Notes: generated from the letters alone by a model not told the origin. Counted from the first letter of the stretch, positions 43,545-53,206 are shown. The stretch: DNA of 64,000 bases from Chitinophagaceae bacterium (GCA_022841365.1 JALHRP010000011.1:1-64000), one strand, 5' to 3'. A program made the numbers and translations.

Positions 43545-43875
43545 TTAGCTAATTTGAAAATTTGATGATTTAAAAATGATCAACCGGCAGTATTGCGTTG
43601 TTCAGCAGATGTAAACAATCCTCTTTTTCTTTTTTAAGCAACGAGCAAGCGATACAATTCTCAGCTTCGTGAAAGTTCAAGTGTGGCAAGTAAAAAAATA
43701 TACTTCCAGCTTCTTTTATCAATCCAATATAAAAAGTTGCGGCAAAATGGCATAACCAAATCTACGTAATCTCTCCCAGCTTTACACAGGAATTAAACAG
43801 CAGTTTGTAAAAAATACAAATAGCTTTATCTTCCATCAATACTTATTCGTTCAACAGCTTTAAACAACTGCAACC
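43545..43875. other. 331-bp gene-free spacer between hmgA and the bestrophin gene
   Basis: Divergent promoter region. The first ~35 bases carry an AATTTGAAAATTTGATGATTT repeat like that at 36306-36347. The rest is A/T-rich with no clear ORF or RNA. A candidate promoter for the bestrophin gene lies at 43804-43834. Confidence 0.5.
43804..43834 (+). promoter_or_regulatory. candidate promoter of the bestrophin gene
   Basis: TTTG at 43804, a 19-base spacer, then TATCTTCC at 43827, which matches the TA and TT parts of TAnnTTTG but not the final TG. Confidence 0.35.
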
Positions 43876-44859
43876 ATGCACGCCGGTAATCAATACTCAC
43901 TGAAAGAATTTATTGTATGGACAAGAAGAGACATTTATGCATTGCTTTTTCTTGCTGCTGTGCCTACCATACTGTTCCAGCTATTCAACTGGCACTGGCT
44001 GGCGATTCCATGGGTGCCCATTGCAATGATTGGTACAGCCGCCGCTTTTATTGTTGGTTTTAAAAACACTCAAACCTATAACCGTTTATGGGAAGCCCGT
44101 CAAATCTACGGTGCAATTGTAAACAGCAGTCGTTCATGGGGTGTGATGGCCAGAGATTTTGTAAAAGATCCTGCTGCACAAAAAACACTCATCTACCGGC
44201 ATATTGCATGGCTAACGGCTTTGCGTTTTCAACTGAGAGAATCGAGAAAATGGGAGAACACGGAAAAGAAATATAACATTGAATACAAGCGTTTTTATAA
44301 AATACCTGAAAAAGAAAGTAATCTTGAAACAGAGTTAAAAGCATTGATATCTGAAGAAGATGCAACCTATGTGCTGCAGAAAAAAAACCGTGCTACTCAA
44401 CTCATCAGTTTACAATCGTTGCACCTGAAACAACTGAAAGAAGCGGGCCATATTGAACCTCTGAATTATATTGAGCTCCAGAACATGCTGGTTAACCTGT
44501 ATGAACAGCAGGGGAAATGTGAACGGATTAAAAACTTTCCCTACCCACGGCAGTTTGCATCCATCAACAAATTTTTCATTGTTCTTTTTATCAGTATTGT
44601 GCCCTTTGGTTTATTGAATGAGTTTCAGAAAATGGGCGAACATTATGTGTGGCTCAACATCCCCTTCAGCATCATTGTTTGCTGGGTTTTTTCTTCAATG
44701 GAACGTGTGGGTGAAGCAACTGAAAATCCGTTTGAAGGTGGCGCCAACGATGTGCCCATTACAGCACTGAGCCGAACCATAGAAATTGATTTACGGGAAA
44801 TGCTCGATGAAACAGAACTGCCTCCTGCCTTACAGCCTGTCAACAATATATTAATGTAA
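43876..44859 (+). CDS. bestrophin family ion channel
   Basis: A 327-residue membrane protein. Its four membrane helices (LLFLAAVPTILFQLF, AIPWVPIAMIGTAAAFIVGF, FFIVLFISIVPFGLL, NIPFSIIVCWVFSSMERVGE) and the motifs FKNTQTYNRLWEARQIYGAIVNSSRSW and ENPFEGGANDVPI are diagnostic of bacterial bestrophin-like proteins (Bestrophin/RFP-TM). Bacterial homologs conduct monovalent ions. It is a single gene. Confidence 0.9.
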   Translation: MHAGNQYSLKEFIVWTRRDIYALLFLAAVPTILFQLFNWHWLAIPWVPIAMIGTAAAFIVGFKNTQTYNRLWEARQIYGAIVNSSRSWGVMARDFVKDPAAQKTLIYRHIAWLTALRFQLRESRKWENTEKKYNIEYKRFYKIPEKESNLETELKALISEEDATYVLQKKNRATQLISLQSLHLKQLKEAGHIEPLNYIELQNMLVNLYEQQGKCERIKNFPYPRQFASINKFFIVLFISIVPFGLLNEFQKMGEHYVWLNIPFSIIVCWVFSSMERVGEATENPFEGGANDVPITALSRTIEIDLREMLDETELPPALQPVNNILM

Positions 44860-44915
44860 ACGTTCAGGATACAGCTATTGCTGAAGAAAAAAATCTTACT
44901 TCTAAATAATACAGT

Positions 44916-45422
44916 TTGACACGAATAGGTCTTATTTCCGATACACATGGTTTTTTGGATCCGCAGGTCTTTGATCATTTTAAACAATGTGATGAGATTT
45001 GGCATGCAGGTGATTTTGGTGATGAAGAAATTGCAAGGAGATTAAAAGAAGAAAAAAAACTGAAAGGAGTGTTTGGAAATATTGATGGCATTGAACTGCG
45101 TTCAGCGTTTCCTGAACAGCTGGTTTTTTATTGTGAAGAAGTAAAAGTAATGATGCGGCATATCGGCGGCTCTCCACCCAACTATAATCCAGAGACCAGA
45201 AAAGAATTGCACCTGCATCAGCCCAAACTATTCATCACCGGGCATTCGCATATTTTAAAAGTGATGTATGATGAGAAGATCAATTGCTTGCACATGAACG
45301 CCGGTGCAGCAGGAAAACAGGGCTGGCATAAAGTACGTACCATCATCCGCTTTGTTATTGACGGCAGCAATATGAAAGATTGTGAAGTAATTGAACTGGG
45401 AAAACGATCCGCCATGCAATGA
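44916..45422 (+). CDS. YfcE/MJ0936-type metallophosphoesterase
   Basis: A 168-residue phosphodiesterase with the metal motifs GLISDTHG (D-x-H), HAGDFGDEE (GD), GNIDG (N) and GHSHILKV (GHxH). The start is TTG at 44916, because the conserved N-terminus (TRIGLISDTHG) begins immediately after it and no ATG is available upstream. The gene follows the bestrophin gene by 56 bp. Confidence 0.88.
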   Translation: MTRIGLISDTHGFLDPQVFDHFKQCDEIWHAGDFGDEEIARRLKEEKKLKGVFGNIDGIELRSAFPEQLVFYCEEVKVMMRHIGGSPPNYNPETRKELHLHQPKLFITGHSHILKVMYDEKINCLHMNAGAAGKQGWHKVRTIIRFVIDGSNMKDCEVIELGKRSAMQ

Positions 45423-45444
45423 CCATTCAGTCAAACATTGTTGA

Positions 45445-45478
45445 ATAAAAAAGGAGAACAAGTCTGTTCTCCTTTTTT
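45445..45478. terminator. bidirectional terminator after the phosphodiesterase gene
   Basis: AAAAGGAGAACA and TGTTCTCCTTTT arms around AGTC, with A/T runs on both sides. Confidence 0.85.
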
Positions 45479-45485
45479 GAATGTT

Positions 45486-45920
45486 TTACATGCCGGGAAA
45501 TAATGGTCTTGCAATGGCTTCACGGAAAGGCCAAGGTACAGCAGCAAGAATCAATACGAGTGCTACAAAGTAAAGCCACATGGCGGCAGAATAGCTTGCC
45601 AGTTTTGCTTTTTTTCGGGCTACAGTAATGAGGATCACCGCAAGAATCATCATACTGAAATGTTCTACCGCCCAGAAACGCATGGCTGTATTTTTCATTA
45701 CCTCTCCCATGCCCAGATTCTGAATATTTTTTAAGCCCCATGGACCGGCAATCCATTGGTACAATCCAATTAAAAAGGTTGTATGTGCAGCGATGAGTAA
45801 CCAAAGACTTGATTTTTTAATGCCGTCTTTTTTGGTGATTGCCTGAAACAGAGCAACAATCAGCAGAATTAAAATAACCCAGCGCAGTACATTATGTAAA
45901 TGAAGTAATCCTGTGTACAT
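45486..45920 (-). CDS. four-helix membrane protein, cytochrome b / CopD-like
   Basis: A 144-residue protein with four predicted membrane helices and histidines at helix ends (HLHNVLRW, AAHTTFL, VEHFSMM), a pattern seen in small cytochrome-b-like or CopD-like proteins. Heme binding is only inferred. It is single and convergent with the phosphodiesterase gene. Confidence 0.65.
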   Translation of the reverse strand: MYTGLLHLHNVLRWVILILLIVALFQAITKKDGIKKSSLWLLIAAHTTFLIGLYQWIAGPWGLKNIQNLGMGEVMKNTAMRFWAVEHFSMMILAVILITVARKKAKLASYSAAMWLYFVALVLILAAVPWPFREAIARPLFPGM

Positions 45921-46038
45921 AAGAATTGATGATTTAATATGAAGGAATGATATGAGTACGCAAAGTAAGACCGGGAAAGGAATTCTGCAAAAACAGTTTC
46001 AAAAAAAAAGAATTAAATTCATATCTCAAACAGCAACT

Positions 46039-46422
46039 ATGAAACAGCTTTTATCCACACTGGTCTTTTTATGCAGTCTGCAGTTTGCCATTGCACAAAA
46101 CATACACACTGTGAGCGATACAATTCCTTATAACCTGCAGAATCAATTGCTGCTTCCAAAGATGAAGATTGCAAAAACAGAAAAAGGAACGGTTTACCTG
46201 CTGCCGCAGGATCGTATGCCGGTGCTTGTACCAGACAATTCCATGAACTATCATATGCCTGCAAAAAATTTAAACGCAAATTCAACCACACAAATACCCA
46301 ATCCTTATTATCCTTACAGACAGTTTAACATACAACCAAAACCGGGTTATGATTTTAAAATTGAACCAACCATGCCATTTAAAAAGCGGAGCGACGAAAA
46401 AGAAAATTTACGAAAGGATTAA
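46039..46422 (+). CDS. hypothetical secreted protein
   Basis: About 127 residues with a signal peptide (MKQLLSTLVFLCSLQFAIAQ, cleavage likely after AIAQ). The mature part is short and proline-rich (PNPYYPYRQFNIQPKPGYDF) with a LLPQDRMPVLVPDNS segment. No family recognised. The start at 46039 is chosen for the signal peptide; an upstream ATG at 45952 gives an unlikely extension. Confidence 0.65.
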   Translation: MKQLLSTLVFLCSLQFAIAQNIHTVSDTIPYNLQNQLLLPKMKIAKTEKGTVYLLPQDRMPVLVPDNSMNYHMPAKNLNANSTTQIPNPYYPYRQFNIQPKPGYDFKIEPTMPFKKRSDEKENLRKD

Positions 46423-46439
46423 AAAAACGCTCATTCATT

Positions 46440-46503
46440 GTACTTGCGTTCAGTATTCACTACTCACCATTCACTCATCACTCATTACTCATCACTAATC
46501 TAA
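46440..46503. repeat. ATCACTCATTACTCATC tandem-word repeat
   Basis: The spacer is built from variations of ACTCATCACTC and ATTCACT. Complementary versions (GATGAGTGATGAGT) occur at 25932-25962 and 48530-48562, so the family exists in both orientations. Confidence 0.6.
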
Positions 46504-47610
46504 TCACTCCACCCAATCTGCAATAAAAATATTGGTATCTCTTGTACCGCCGTTGTTGCGGTTGCTGCAAAACACAATCTTTTTTCCGTTGGGGCTAAAC
46601 ATGGGGAATGCATCAAAGCCTTTATCACGGCTCACTTTGGTTAAGTTGCTTCCATCTTCATTCATCGTGTACAAATTAAACGGAAAGCCTCGCTTGTATT
46701 CGTGATTGCTTGCAAAGATGATGCGTTTGTTATCGGGCATATAAGCCGGTGCCCAATTGGCTTGTCCGAATGTTGAAACCTGTTTTGGGTTTGATCCATC
46801 TGCATTGGCAATCCATACTTCCATATTGGTTGGCGCCACTAAACCTTCGGCCAGCAACTCTTTGTATTCTTTTATTTCTGCTTCAGTCTTTGGACGACTT
46901 GCACGCCAGATGATTTTTTTTCCATTGGGGCTAAACCATGCACCACCATCATAACCTAACAAATTGGTGATGCGTCTTTCTTTTCCTGTTTTAATATCCA
47001 TCACATACAAATCAATATCACCATCTTTTGTACTGGTGTACAGCATTTTTTTTCCATCGGGCGAAATAGTTGCTTCAGCATCATATCCTTTGCTCTTTGT
47101 CAATTGCTTTACAATTTTTCCATTTAGATCGGCCATGAAAATATCATAGCTGTCGTATAGTGGCCAGATGTATTTGTTGCCATACTTTTTTCTATCCGGC
47201 ACCGGCGGACAACTATCAGCACCCAAATGTGTGGAAGCATAAATGACATGTTTGCCATCTTTCATAAACGCACCGCAGGTTGTTCTTCCTTTACCAGTAC
47301 TCACCAGTTTGGGCACAAATTTTTCGCCTGCTTTGGTTGGAATTTTTCCAACATACATCTGATCACAGGGAATCCCTTCTTTAGCATATGTTTTTTGAAA
47401 GATGAGCCATTTACCATCATAACTGAAATACGCTTCGGCATTATCACCGCCAAACGTCAACTGCTGCATGTTTTTAAAATGCTGCTCATCGGGATACAAA
47501 ATGGTATCTGCTGCTATCCGTTCACTGCTAACAACAGCATCTGATTTAGATAAAAAAGAAACGGAAACAACAGCAAGCAAAATAAACAACAGAGATCCTA
47601 GAGGTTTCAT
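46504..47610 (-). CDS. exported TolB/PD40-type beta-propeller protein
   Basis: A 368-residue protein with an N-terminal hydrophobic signal and repeated WD40-like PD40 units: FSYDGKWLIFQ, ISPDGKKMLYTSTKDGDIDLYVMD, FSPNGKKIIWRAS, MPDNKRIIFASN and FSPNGKKIVFCSNR, each followed by a D-IYVMD-like strand. Such proteins are usually periplasmic or surface interaction scaffolds, some with peptidase partners. The substrate is unknown. Confidence 0.82.
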   Translation of the reverse strand: MKPLGSLLFILLAVVSVSFLSKSDAVVSSERIAADTILYPDEQHFKNMQQLTFGGDNAEAYFSYDGKWLIFQKTYAKEGIPCDQMYVGKIPTKAGEKFVPKLVSTGKGRTTCGAFMKDGKHVIYASTHLGADSCPPVPDRKKYGNKYIWPLYDSYDIFMADLNGKIVKQLTKSKGYDAEATISPDGKKMLYTSTKDGDIDLYVMDIKTGKERRITNLLGYDGGAWFSPNGKKIIWRASRPKTEAEIKEYKELLAEGLVAPTNMEVWIANADGSNPKQVSTFGQANWAPAYMPDNKRIIFASNHEYKRGFPFNLYTMNEDGSNLTKVSRDKGFDAFPMFSPNGKKIVFCSNRNNGGTRDTNIFIADWVE

Positions 47611-47690
47611 GACCGGTAATTTTGGTAAATGTATTTTCTAAAAGCGCTGCAAATGTCAGGAAATTGTAAGAACCCTGAGCTGAAAATAAT

Positions 47691-47698
47691 TAGTTTTG
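47691..47698 (+). promoter_or_regulatory. candidate -7 element of the 47703 TPR gene
   Basis: TAGTTTTG matches TAnnTTTG four bases before the ATG, so the mRNA would be leaderless. No clear -33 box. Confidence 0.4.
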
Positions 47699-47702
47699 CG
47701 CC

Positions 47703-48524
47703 ATGCATTTGAAAGCAGCCCTCAGCATCAGTATCATCAGTTTATTTTTTGCAGCCTGTACCAATAACGGAACGGTGAAAAACGAACCCCTTGCAGATAC
47801 CGCTTCCACAACACCTCAGATCCGTGAGCTGGAAACAAAGCTCAGCACCGATCCCGATGCAGACAGTTTGCGTGAAGGGCTGGTGCAGGAACTGGTGCTA
47901 ACCAATCAATACGATAAAGCTTTGGCACAAATAGATCAACTGTTGAAAAAAGAACCCAACAGTCCTGCGTATTTGTTTATGAAAGCAGATGCATTGGAAA
48001 AGAAAGCTGATACAGCCAGTGCCATCAGTTATTATCAACAGGCAATTAATGCAGCAGGTTTATTTACCGAAGCTCAGTTGCGGCTGGCATCACTGTATGC
48101 AGAAACCGGGAATCAAATGGCGGTGAAACTCTGCGACCTGTTGCTGAAAGAACCCACAGCATTAAAAATGCGCAGCGATATTTTATTTGTAAAAGCTGCT
48201 TATTACAAAAAAATAAATGATGCAGCTAAAGCCACGGCGCTGTACAACCAGATTATCCGGGAAGACTATACCTATTTAGAAGCTTATATTGAAAAGGGAT
48301 TGATTTTTTATGACAAGGGGCAATTTGCAGAAGCACATAAACTGTTTGAACGAACCACCAACATCAGTAATCAATTTGCAGATGGTTATTTCTGGATGGC
48401 CAAGACAGAAGAGAAGATGAACAAAACTCAAGAGGCGATTGATAATTATAAACGTTCACTTGCATTGGATCAATCTATAACTGAAGCAAAAGATGCATTG
48501 AAACGGTTAGGTGTGGTGAAATGA
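47703..48524 (+). CDS. tetratricopeptide repeat lipoprotein
   Basis: A 273-residue protein with a signal and lipobox (LFFAAC). The mature part consists of five or six TPR units with the usual pattern (DKALAQIDQLLKKEPNSPAYLFMKADALEKK, FAEAHKLFERTTNISNQFADGYFWMAKTEEKMNK, EAIDNYKRSLALDQSITEAKDAL). Scaffold role in the envelope; partners unknown. Confidence 0.85.
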   Translation: MHLKAALSISIISLFFAACTNNGTVKNEPLADTASTTPQIRELETKLSTDPDADSLREGLVQELVLTNQYDKALAQIDQLLKKEPNSPAYLFMKADALEKKADTASAISYYQQAINAAGLFTEAQLRLASLYAETGNQMAVKLCDLLLKEPTALKMRSDILFVKAAYYKKINDAAKATALYNQIIREDYTYLEAYIEKGLIFYDKGQFAEAHKLFERTTNISNQFADGYFWMAKTEEKMNKTQEAIDNYKRSLALDQSITEAKDALKRLGVVK

Positions 48525-48529
48525 TCAAT

Positions 48530-48562
48530 AATGAATGATGAGTGATGTGTGATGAGTAAATG
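48530..48562. repeat. GATGAGTGATGTGTGATGAG word repeat
   Basis: Tandem ATGATGAGTG words after the TPR gene; complementary to the repeat at 46440. Confidence 0.55.
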
Positions 48563-48694
48563 CCCGCCAGAATGAGTAACGTTCGGACAGGCTTAATTAC
48601 TTAAACCAATAAAAAACAGAAAACTGTTCTCTGTGTTCTTAGAAAACAGGCATGAGGACAACTACAAACTATCAACTACAAACTTTAAATTATT

Positions 48695-49345
48695 ATGCCC
48701 ATCATTGCTCCATCTCTCCTCTCCGCAAATTTCATCAATCTCCAGGCCGATTGCGATATGCTCAACGCCAGTGAGGCAGATTGGTATCATCTGGATGTGA
48801 TGGATGGACGTTTTGTTCCCAACATCAGCTTTGGTCCCATGCTCATTGATTTTTTCCGCAAAGCAACCACCAAAGTGTGCGATGTGCATTTAATGATTGA
48901 AGAACCGGAAAAATATGCTGAAGCATTTCAAAAAGCAGGAGCCGATATTCTCACTGTTCATTACGAAGCATGCACCCACCTGCACCGCAATATTCAACAG
49001 ATAAAAGGTTTGGGTATGAAGGCGGGCATTGCCATCAACCCACATACTCCGGTAGAATTATTAAAAGATATTCTGGCAGATATTGATCTGGTTTGTTTAA
49101 TGAGTGTGAACCCGGGTTTTGGCGGACAATCATTTATCCCCAACACCATCAACAAAATAAAAGACCTGCGAAAGATGATTGATGTGAAAGGATTGAAAGT
49201 AGATATTGAAATTGATGGCGGTGTTACGTTAGAGAATGCAAAAAGCATTCTTGATGCAGGGGCAACGGTGTTGGTTGCCGGTAATACGGTTTTTAAATCT
49301 GCAAACCCAACAGAAACTATCAGACAATTAAAAAATATAAAGTAA
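48695..49345 (+). CDS. rpe: ribulose-phosphate 3-epimerase
   Basis: A 216-residue TIM-barrel enzyme of the pentose phosphate pathway: APSLLSANFINL, WYHLDVMDGRFVPNISFGP (metal His and Asp), VHLMIEEPEKY, VHYEACTHL, MSVNPGFGGQSFIP, EIDGGVTLENAKSILDAGA and LVAGNTVFK are all present. Isolated from other pathway genes. Confidence 0.97.
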   Translation: MPIIAPSLLSANFINLQADCDMLNASEADWYHLDVMDGRFVPNISFGPMLIDFFRKATTKVCDVHLMIEEPEKYAEAFQKAGADILTVHYEACTHLHRNIQQIKGLGMKAGIAINPHTPVELLKDILADIDLVCLMSVNPGFGGQSFIPNTINKIKDLRKMIDVKGLKVDIEIDGGVTLENAKSILDAGATVLVAGNTVFKSANPTETIRQLKNIK

Positions 49346-49381
49346 AAGCAGCGGCAGGGGTCCGACAAAAGTCTTTAATGT

Positions 49382-49831
49382 ATGAAATACACCATCACTG
49401 CTTTTGCATTACTGATTTTATTTTCATGTAATTATCCATGTGCACCTTCGGATGGTTTGCAAATGGAGCTTATTGGTTTCACCCAACTGGAAGCGGATAC
49501 GATTTTGCTGAAGAAATTTGAAAAAGGCAGTGCCTTTACAAGAGCCGTTGACAGTTTGATTATTGACAGCAATGTAACCCGTTTCAGGTTGAGTAATGAT
49601 ACATTGCGTATAACATCAACCATCAGCACAACAAATCTTTTAAGCAAATACGATTACATGATCTCCATTCCATCAACCAACTCATTATTTTATATTACAG
49701 AGATGAAAGAACCGCAACAGGAAGGTCGAAAATCAAAATATAAGATCATGTGCGGCAACAGTATTCAATCCTGTAAAATAAACGGAACAGAAACGCCCAT
49801 CCGATTTGATGTGGTCTATCTCAAAAAATAA
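49382..49831 (+). CDS. hypothetical lipoprotein
   Basis: A 149-residue protein with a signal and lipobox LLILFSC. The mature part is beta-rich without recognised family motifs; two conserved-looking cysteines (IMCGNSIQSCK) near the end may form a disulfide. Its neighbour, a TonB receptor gene, begins 46 bp downstream, and the two could be linked functionally. Confidence 0.65.
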   Translation: MKYTITAFALLILFSCNYPCAPSDGLQMELIGFTQLEADTILLKKFEKGSAFTRAVDSLIIDSNVTRFRLSNDTLRITSTISTTNLLSKYDYMISIPSTNSLFYITEMKEPQQEGRKSKYKIMCGNSIQSCKINGTETPIRFDVVYLKK

Positions 49832-49877
49832 GTTCATCTTATTCCCGTTATTGCAGAAAGACTTAGTTTTATCCTTC

Positions 49878-52361
49878 ATGAATTCATCCAAAACCTGCTT
49901 CCTCATCCTGTTCCTGCTGGCATCTATGTTTTCTTTTGCACAAAAGAAAACTGCCACCGTATCGGGTAAAGTGCTCGATGAAAATGAACAGCCGCTCAGC
50001 AAGGTTTCCATTGTGATCCTTGGCCGCAGTGCAGGTGTAACAACAAACGACTCAGGTATATTTAAAATAAAAGTACCGGCCGATAAAGCCTTTGCCCTCA
50101 TCTTCACCTACAGCTCCTACCGATCTGAACAACGCAATTTTTTTCTGAATGAAAATGAAGAAGAGTACATGGTATTACGGTTAGAAAAAGGTGTAACGGA
50201 GTTACAGGAAGTAACAATAAAAGACGATCGCCTGCGTACCGAGTCTTCTTCTTACCGCATCAATCCAAAAAATGCATTGGTGCTGCCATCTGCAACAGGC
50301 GGTGTGGAAGCATTGATCAAAATATTTGTAGGCAGTAACAATGAACTCACTTCACAATATTCTGTGCGTGGCGGTAATTATGATGAGAACTTAATTTATG
50401 TAAACGATTTTGAAGTGTTTCGTCCATACCTCGTAAGACAAGGTCAGCAGGAAGGATTGAGTTTTATCAATCCTGAAATGGTGCGCTCACTTACTTTTTA
50501 CAACGGTGGATTTCAATCTAGGTATGGTGATAAAATGAGCAGCGTACTCGACATTCAATACAAACGGCCAAAAGCTTTTGGAGGTTCTGCTTATATTTCT
50601 TTGCTGGAGCAGGGTTTGCATTTTGAAGGTGCAACCAGAAATGATAAAGTAAGTTTTGTAATTGGTGCAAGAAACCGCAGCAATCAGAATTTACTCAGCA
50701 GTCAGCAAACAAAAGGCAATTACGTTCCATCCAGTAACGATCTGCAGGGATACATCACCTGGCAACCCAATACCAAATGGATGTTTGAAGGCATGACCAA
50801 TGTGTCGAAAACACAATTCAAACTCAATCCTGAATTCAGCAGTCAAACAGCTTCTGTGTTCTCACCTTTCTTTACCGCCAATCTTGGGTTGGATATTTAT
50901 TTCGCCGGTGGTGAACGTGATCAGTACAGCACCAATATGTTTGGCATTGCGGCCAATTATCAACCACGAAAAAATCTGAAGTTGAAATGGATGCTGAGTC
51001 AGTTCAGCAATAAGGAAGAAGAATCGTTTGATATACAGGGTGCGTATTTATTTGGCGAACGGGATTTCGACAGAAGCCGTGCAAGCTTTGGTTTAATTGT
51101 AAATCCGTTGGGTGCAGGTGTATTTCAGAATTATGCACGCAACCGTCTCACCATTCAAATACAAAATGCAACACATAAGGGCAGTGTTGAAAAAGGAAGA
51201 CATTTTATTCAATGGGGCCATAGTCTTGAACGGCAAACCATCAACGATAAATTAAATGAATGGGAAATGCAGGACAGTGCCGGTTATACTCTTCCTTTTA
51301 ATCCCAATCAGTTGCAGTTCAGTAAAGTCATTAAATCAAGTGCCGGTTTTTCTTTCTTTCGCACTCATGGTTATGTGCAGGATAATTTTATTCTCAATGA
51401 TTCACTCAATATGACTTTGCAGGTGGGTGTCCGTTATAATTACAATACGCTCAACAACGAAGTATTGGTACAACCACGCATACAATTTGCTTTTAAACCA
51501 AGATGGAAAAAAGATATCATCATCCGTACTGCAGCAGGAGCCTATCATCAGCCACCGTTTTACCGTGAGCTGCGCCGTTATGACGGAACAGTAAATGAAG
51601 CAGTGCGTGCACAAAAAAGCTGGCAGGCAGTTGCAGGTATTGATTATAATTTTAAAGGCTGGGGTGCACGACCATTTAAACTGCAGGTAGAAGCTTACTA
51701 CAAACAGTTGTACGATGTGGTGCCTTATGATGTAGACAATGTGCGTATCCGTTATTTCGGCAGCAACAGCGCAAAGGCTTATGCAACAGGGATTGAAGCG
51801 AGACTGTTTGGTGAGCTGGTGAAAGATGCAGAAAGCTGGCTGAGTATTGGTTTGATGCGTACAAGAGAAAACCTTGATAACGATCAATATTATAATTACT
51901 CATTAGATTCAAATAACAAACCGGTAGACAGCACATTGATTCAGGGCGGATGGATCAGACGACCAACAGATCGTTTGTTAACTGTTGGTTTGTTTTATCA
52001 GGATTATTTAGCGACCAATAAAAATTTTAAATTCTCTATGAACTTATTGTACGGCACCAATCTTCCTTACAATATACCCAACAGTGTGAAGTACCGCAAT
52101 GCATTAACCATTGACCCCTACATTCGTGTTGATTTTGGATTCAGTGCATTGTTGCTGGATGCAGAACGCAGCAAACGCAGAAGCCGCAATCCTTTCAGGG
52201 GCTTTAATAATATTTGGGCAAGTTTAGAAGTGTTTAATGTGATTGATCGTCCGAATACAATTTCTTATTTGCTAATTAAGGATTTCAGCAACACTATTTT
52301 TTCAATTCCTAATCGCTTAACACCCAGATTGGTGAATTTTAAGATTGTAGCGAGATGGTAA
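49878..52361 (+). CDS. TonB-dependent receptor with carboxypeptidase-regulatory-like domain
   Basis: An 827-residue outer-membrane receptor. A signal peptide (cleavage near SFAQ) precedes a carboxypeptidase-D regulatory-like domain (SGKVLDENEQPLSKVSIVILGRS), then the plug (SQYSVRGGNYDENLIYVNDFEVFRPYLVRQGQQEG, ending in SRYGDKMSSVLDI) and a 22-strand barrel that ends LVNFKIVARW with the C-terminal aromatic residue. No TonB box was assigned and no SusD partner is adjacent, so it is a non-SusC receptor; siderophore or another ligand is unknown. The start at 49878 is chosen for the signal peptide. Confidence 0.9.
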   Translation: MNSSKTCFLILFLLASMFSFAQKKTATVSGKVLDENEQPLSKVSIVILGRSAGVTTNDSGIFKIKVPADKAFALIFTYSSYRSEQRNFFLNENEEEYMVLRLEKGVTELQEVTIKDDRLRTESSSYRINPKNALVLPSATGGVEALIKIFVGSNNELTSQYSVRGGNYDENLIYVNDFEVFRPYLVRQGQQEGLSFINPEMVRSLTFYNGGFQSRYGDKMSSVLDIQYKRPKAFGGSAYISLLEQGLHFEGATRNDKVSFVIGARNRSNQNLLSSQQTKGNYVPSSNDLQGYITWQPNTKWMFEGMTNVSKTQFKLNPEFSSQTASVFSPFFTANLGLDIYFAGGERDQYSTNMFGIAANYQPRKNLKLKWMLSQFSNKEEESFDIQGAYLFGERDFDRSRASFGLIVNPLGAGVFQNYARNRLTIQIQNATHKGSVEKGRHFIQWGHSLERQTINDKLNEWEMQDSAGYTLPFNPNQLQFSKVIKSSAGFSFFRTHGYVQDNFILNDSLNMTLQVGVRYNYNTLNNEVLVQPRIQFAFKPRWKKDIIIRTAAGAYHQPPFYRELRRYDGTVNEAVRAQKSWQAVAGIDYNFKGWGARPFKLQVEAYYKQLYDVVPYDVDNVRIRYFGSNSAKAYATGIEARLFGELVKDAESWLSIGLMRTRENLDNDQYYNYSLDSNNKPVDSTLIQGGWIRRPTDRLLTVGLFYQDYLATNKNFKFSMNLLYGTNLPYNIPNSVKYRNALTIDPYIRVDFGFSALLLDAERSKRRSRNPFRGFNNIWASLEVFNVIDRPNTISYLLIKDFSNTIFSIPNRLTPRLVNFKIVARW

Positions 52362-52365
52362 AACA

Positions 52366-52422
52366 GTTGGTAGTTTTTAGCTTGTCTGTTGGTAAACAAG
52401 TTTGTAGTTTGTAGTTTTCCAA
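52366..52422. repeat. TTGTAGTTTGTAGTT word repeat
   Basis: Tandem versions of GTTGGTAGTTTTTAG and TTTGTAGTTTGTAGTTTT follow the TonB gene. Complementary words (ACTACAAACTATCAACT) lie at 48658-48688 and 57907-57936. Confidence 0.55.
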
Positions 52423-52435
52423 ACAGCAGAATGAC

Positions 52436-52500
52436 TATCCCCTCTTTGGAAGGGGGGCAGAGTGTTAAACAAAACAATGACCGTAAGGGGTGGGTCAGCC
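52436..52500. repeat. GC-rich repeat upstream of the 52574 gene
   Basis: ATCCCCTCTTTGGAAGGGG at the left and CCGTAAGGGGTGGG at the right of the stretch. Confidence 0.5.
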
Positions 52501-52573
52501 AACAATGTTGTCAGCCTAATGACTTTAATTCTCCCCAATCCTTTCCTATCTTTACTTCCGTAAATGCTGGAAT

Positions 52574-53206
52574 ATGAAAACAACTCTCTCAATCATCATT
52601 TGTTTCGTTACTGCTGTAACCGGTTTTGCACAGTCAAATGATCCTTTTCTGGTATTCCCTATTGAGTTAAAATATTTGCAGGCACAGAAAACCAGTCAAT
52701 CCAATTTACTCAAATGGCTGGCACCCTGCCAAACATCAGAAGCTACTTTCGAAATTCAGCATTCAACAGATAACCGGAATTTTAAAGTATTGGAATCCAT
52801 CAATGCCGATCAGTTACGCTGCACACAGCCTTTCGATTTTACAGATCTTCAACGCAGGGAAGGAACCAACTATTACCGCATCAGAATGATTACGCCTTCC
52901 AATACATTCGCACATTCATTTACCGTTGCAGTGCTCAATGCAGGATCGGGGTTTGAATTAAATGCATTGCTTCCATCATTGGTCAATACAAATGCTGTGC
53001 TCAGTATTTCATCTGCAGAAAGTGATCGTCTTCAATTATACATGACCGATCTTACAGGAAAGCGATACAGCATGCAGCAATACCAGGTTCAGTCGGGCAC
53101 CAATCAAATTCAGCTTCAACTTTCTGCTTTGCCGGCAGGCTCCTATGTATTAACTGCTGTGAATGGTAAAGGAGATCAGCGAACACTCCGCTTTCTGAAA
53201 CAATAA
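52574..53206 (+). CDS. secreted protein with T9SS C-terminal sorting domain
   Basis: A 210-residue protein with a signal peptide (ending GFAQ), a fibronectin-type-like middle section (LLKWLAPCQTSEATFEIQHSTDNRNFKVLESI, NYYRIRMITP) and a C-terminal type A sorting domain (LQLYMTDLTGKRY, LSALPAGSYVLTAVN). It is probably exported by the type IX system. Preceded by a long repeat-rich spacer. Confidence 0.72.
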   Translation: MKTTLSIIICFVTAVTGFAQSNDPFLVFPIELKYLQAQKTSQSNLLKWLAPCQTSEATFEIQHSTDNRNFKVLESINADQLRCTQPFDFTDLQRREGTNYYRIRMITPSNTFAHSFTVAVLNAGSGFELNALLPSLVNTNAVLSISSAESDRLQLYMTDLTGKRYSMQQYQVQSGTNQIQLQLSALPAGSYVLTAVNGKGDQRTLRFLKQ

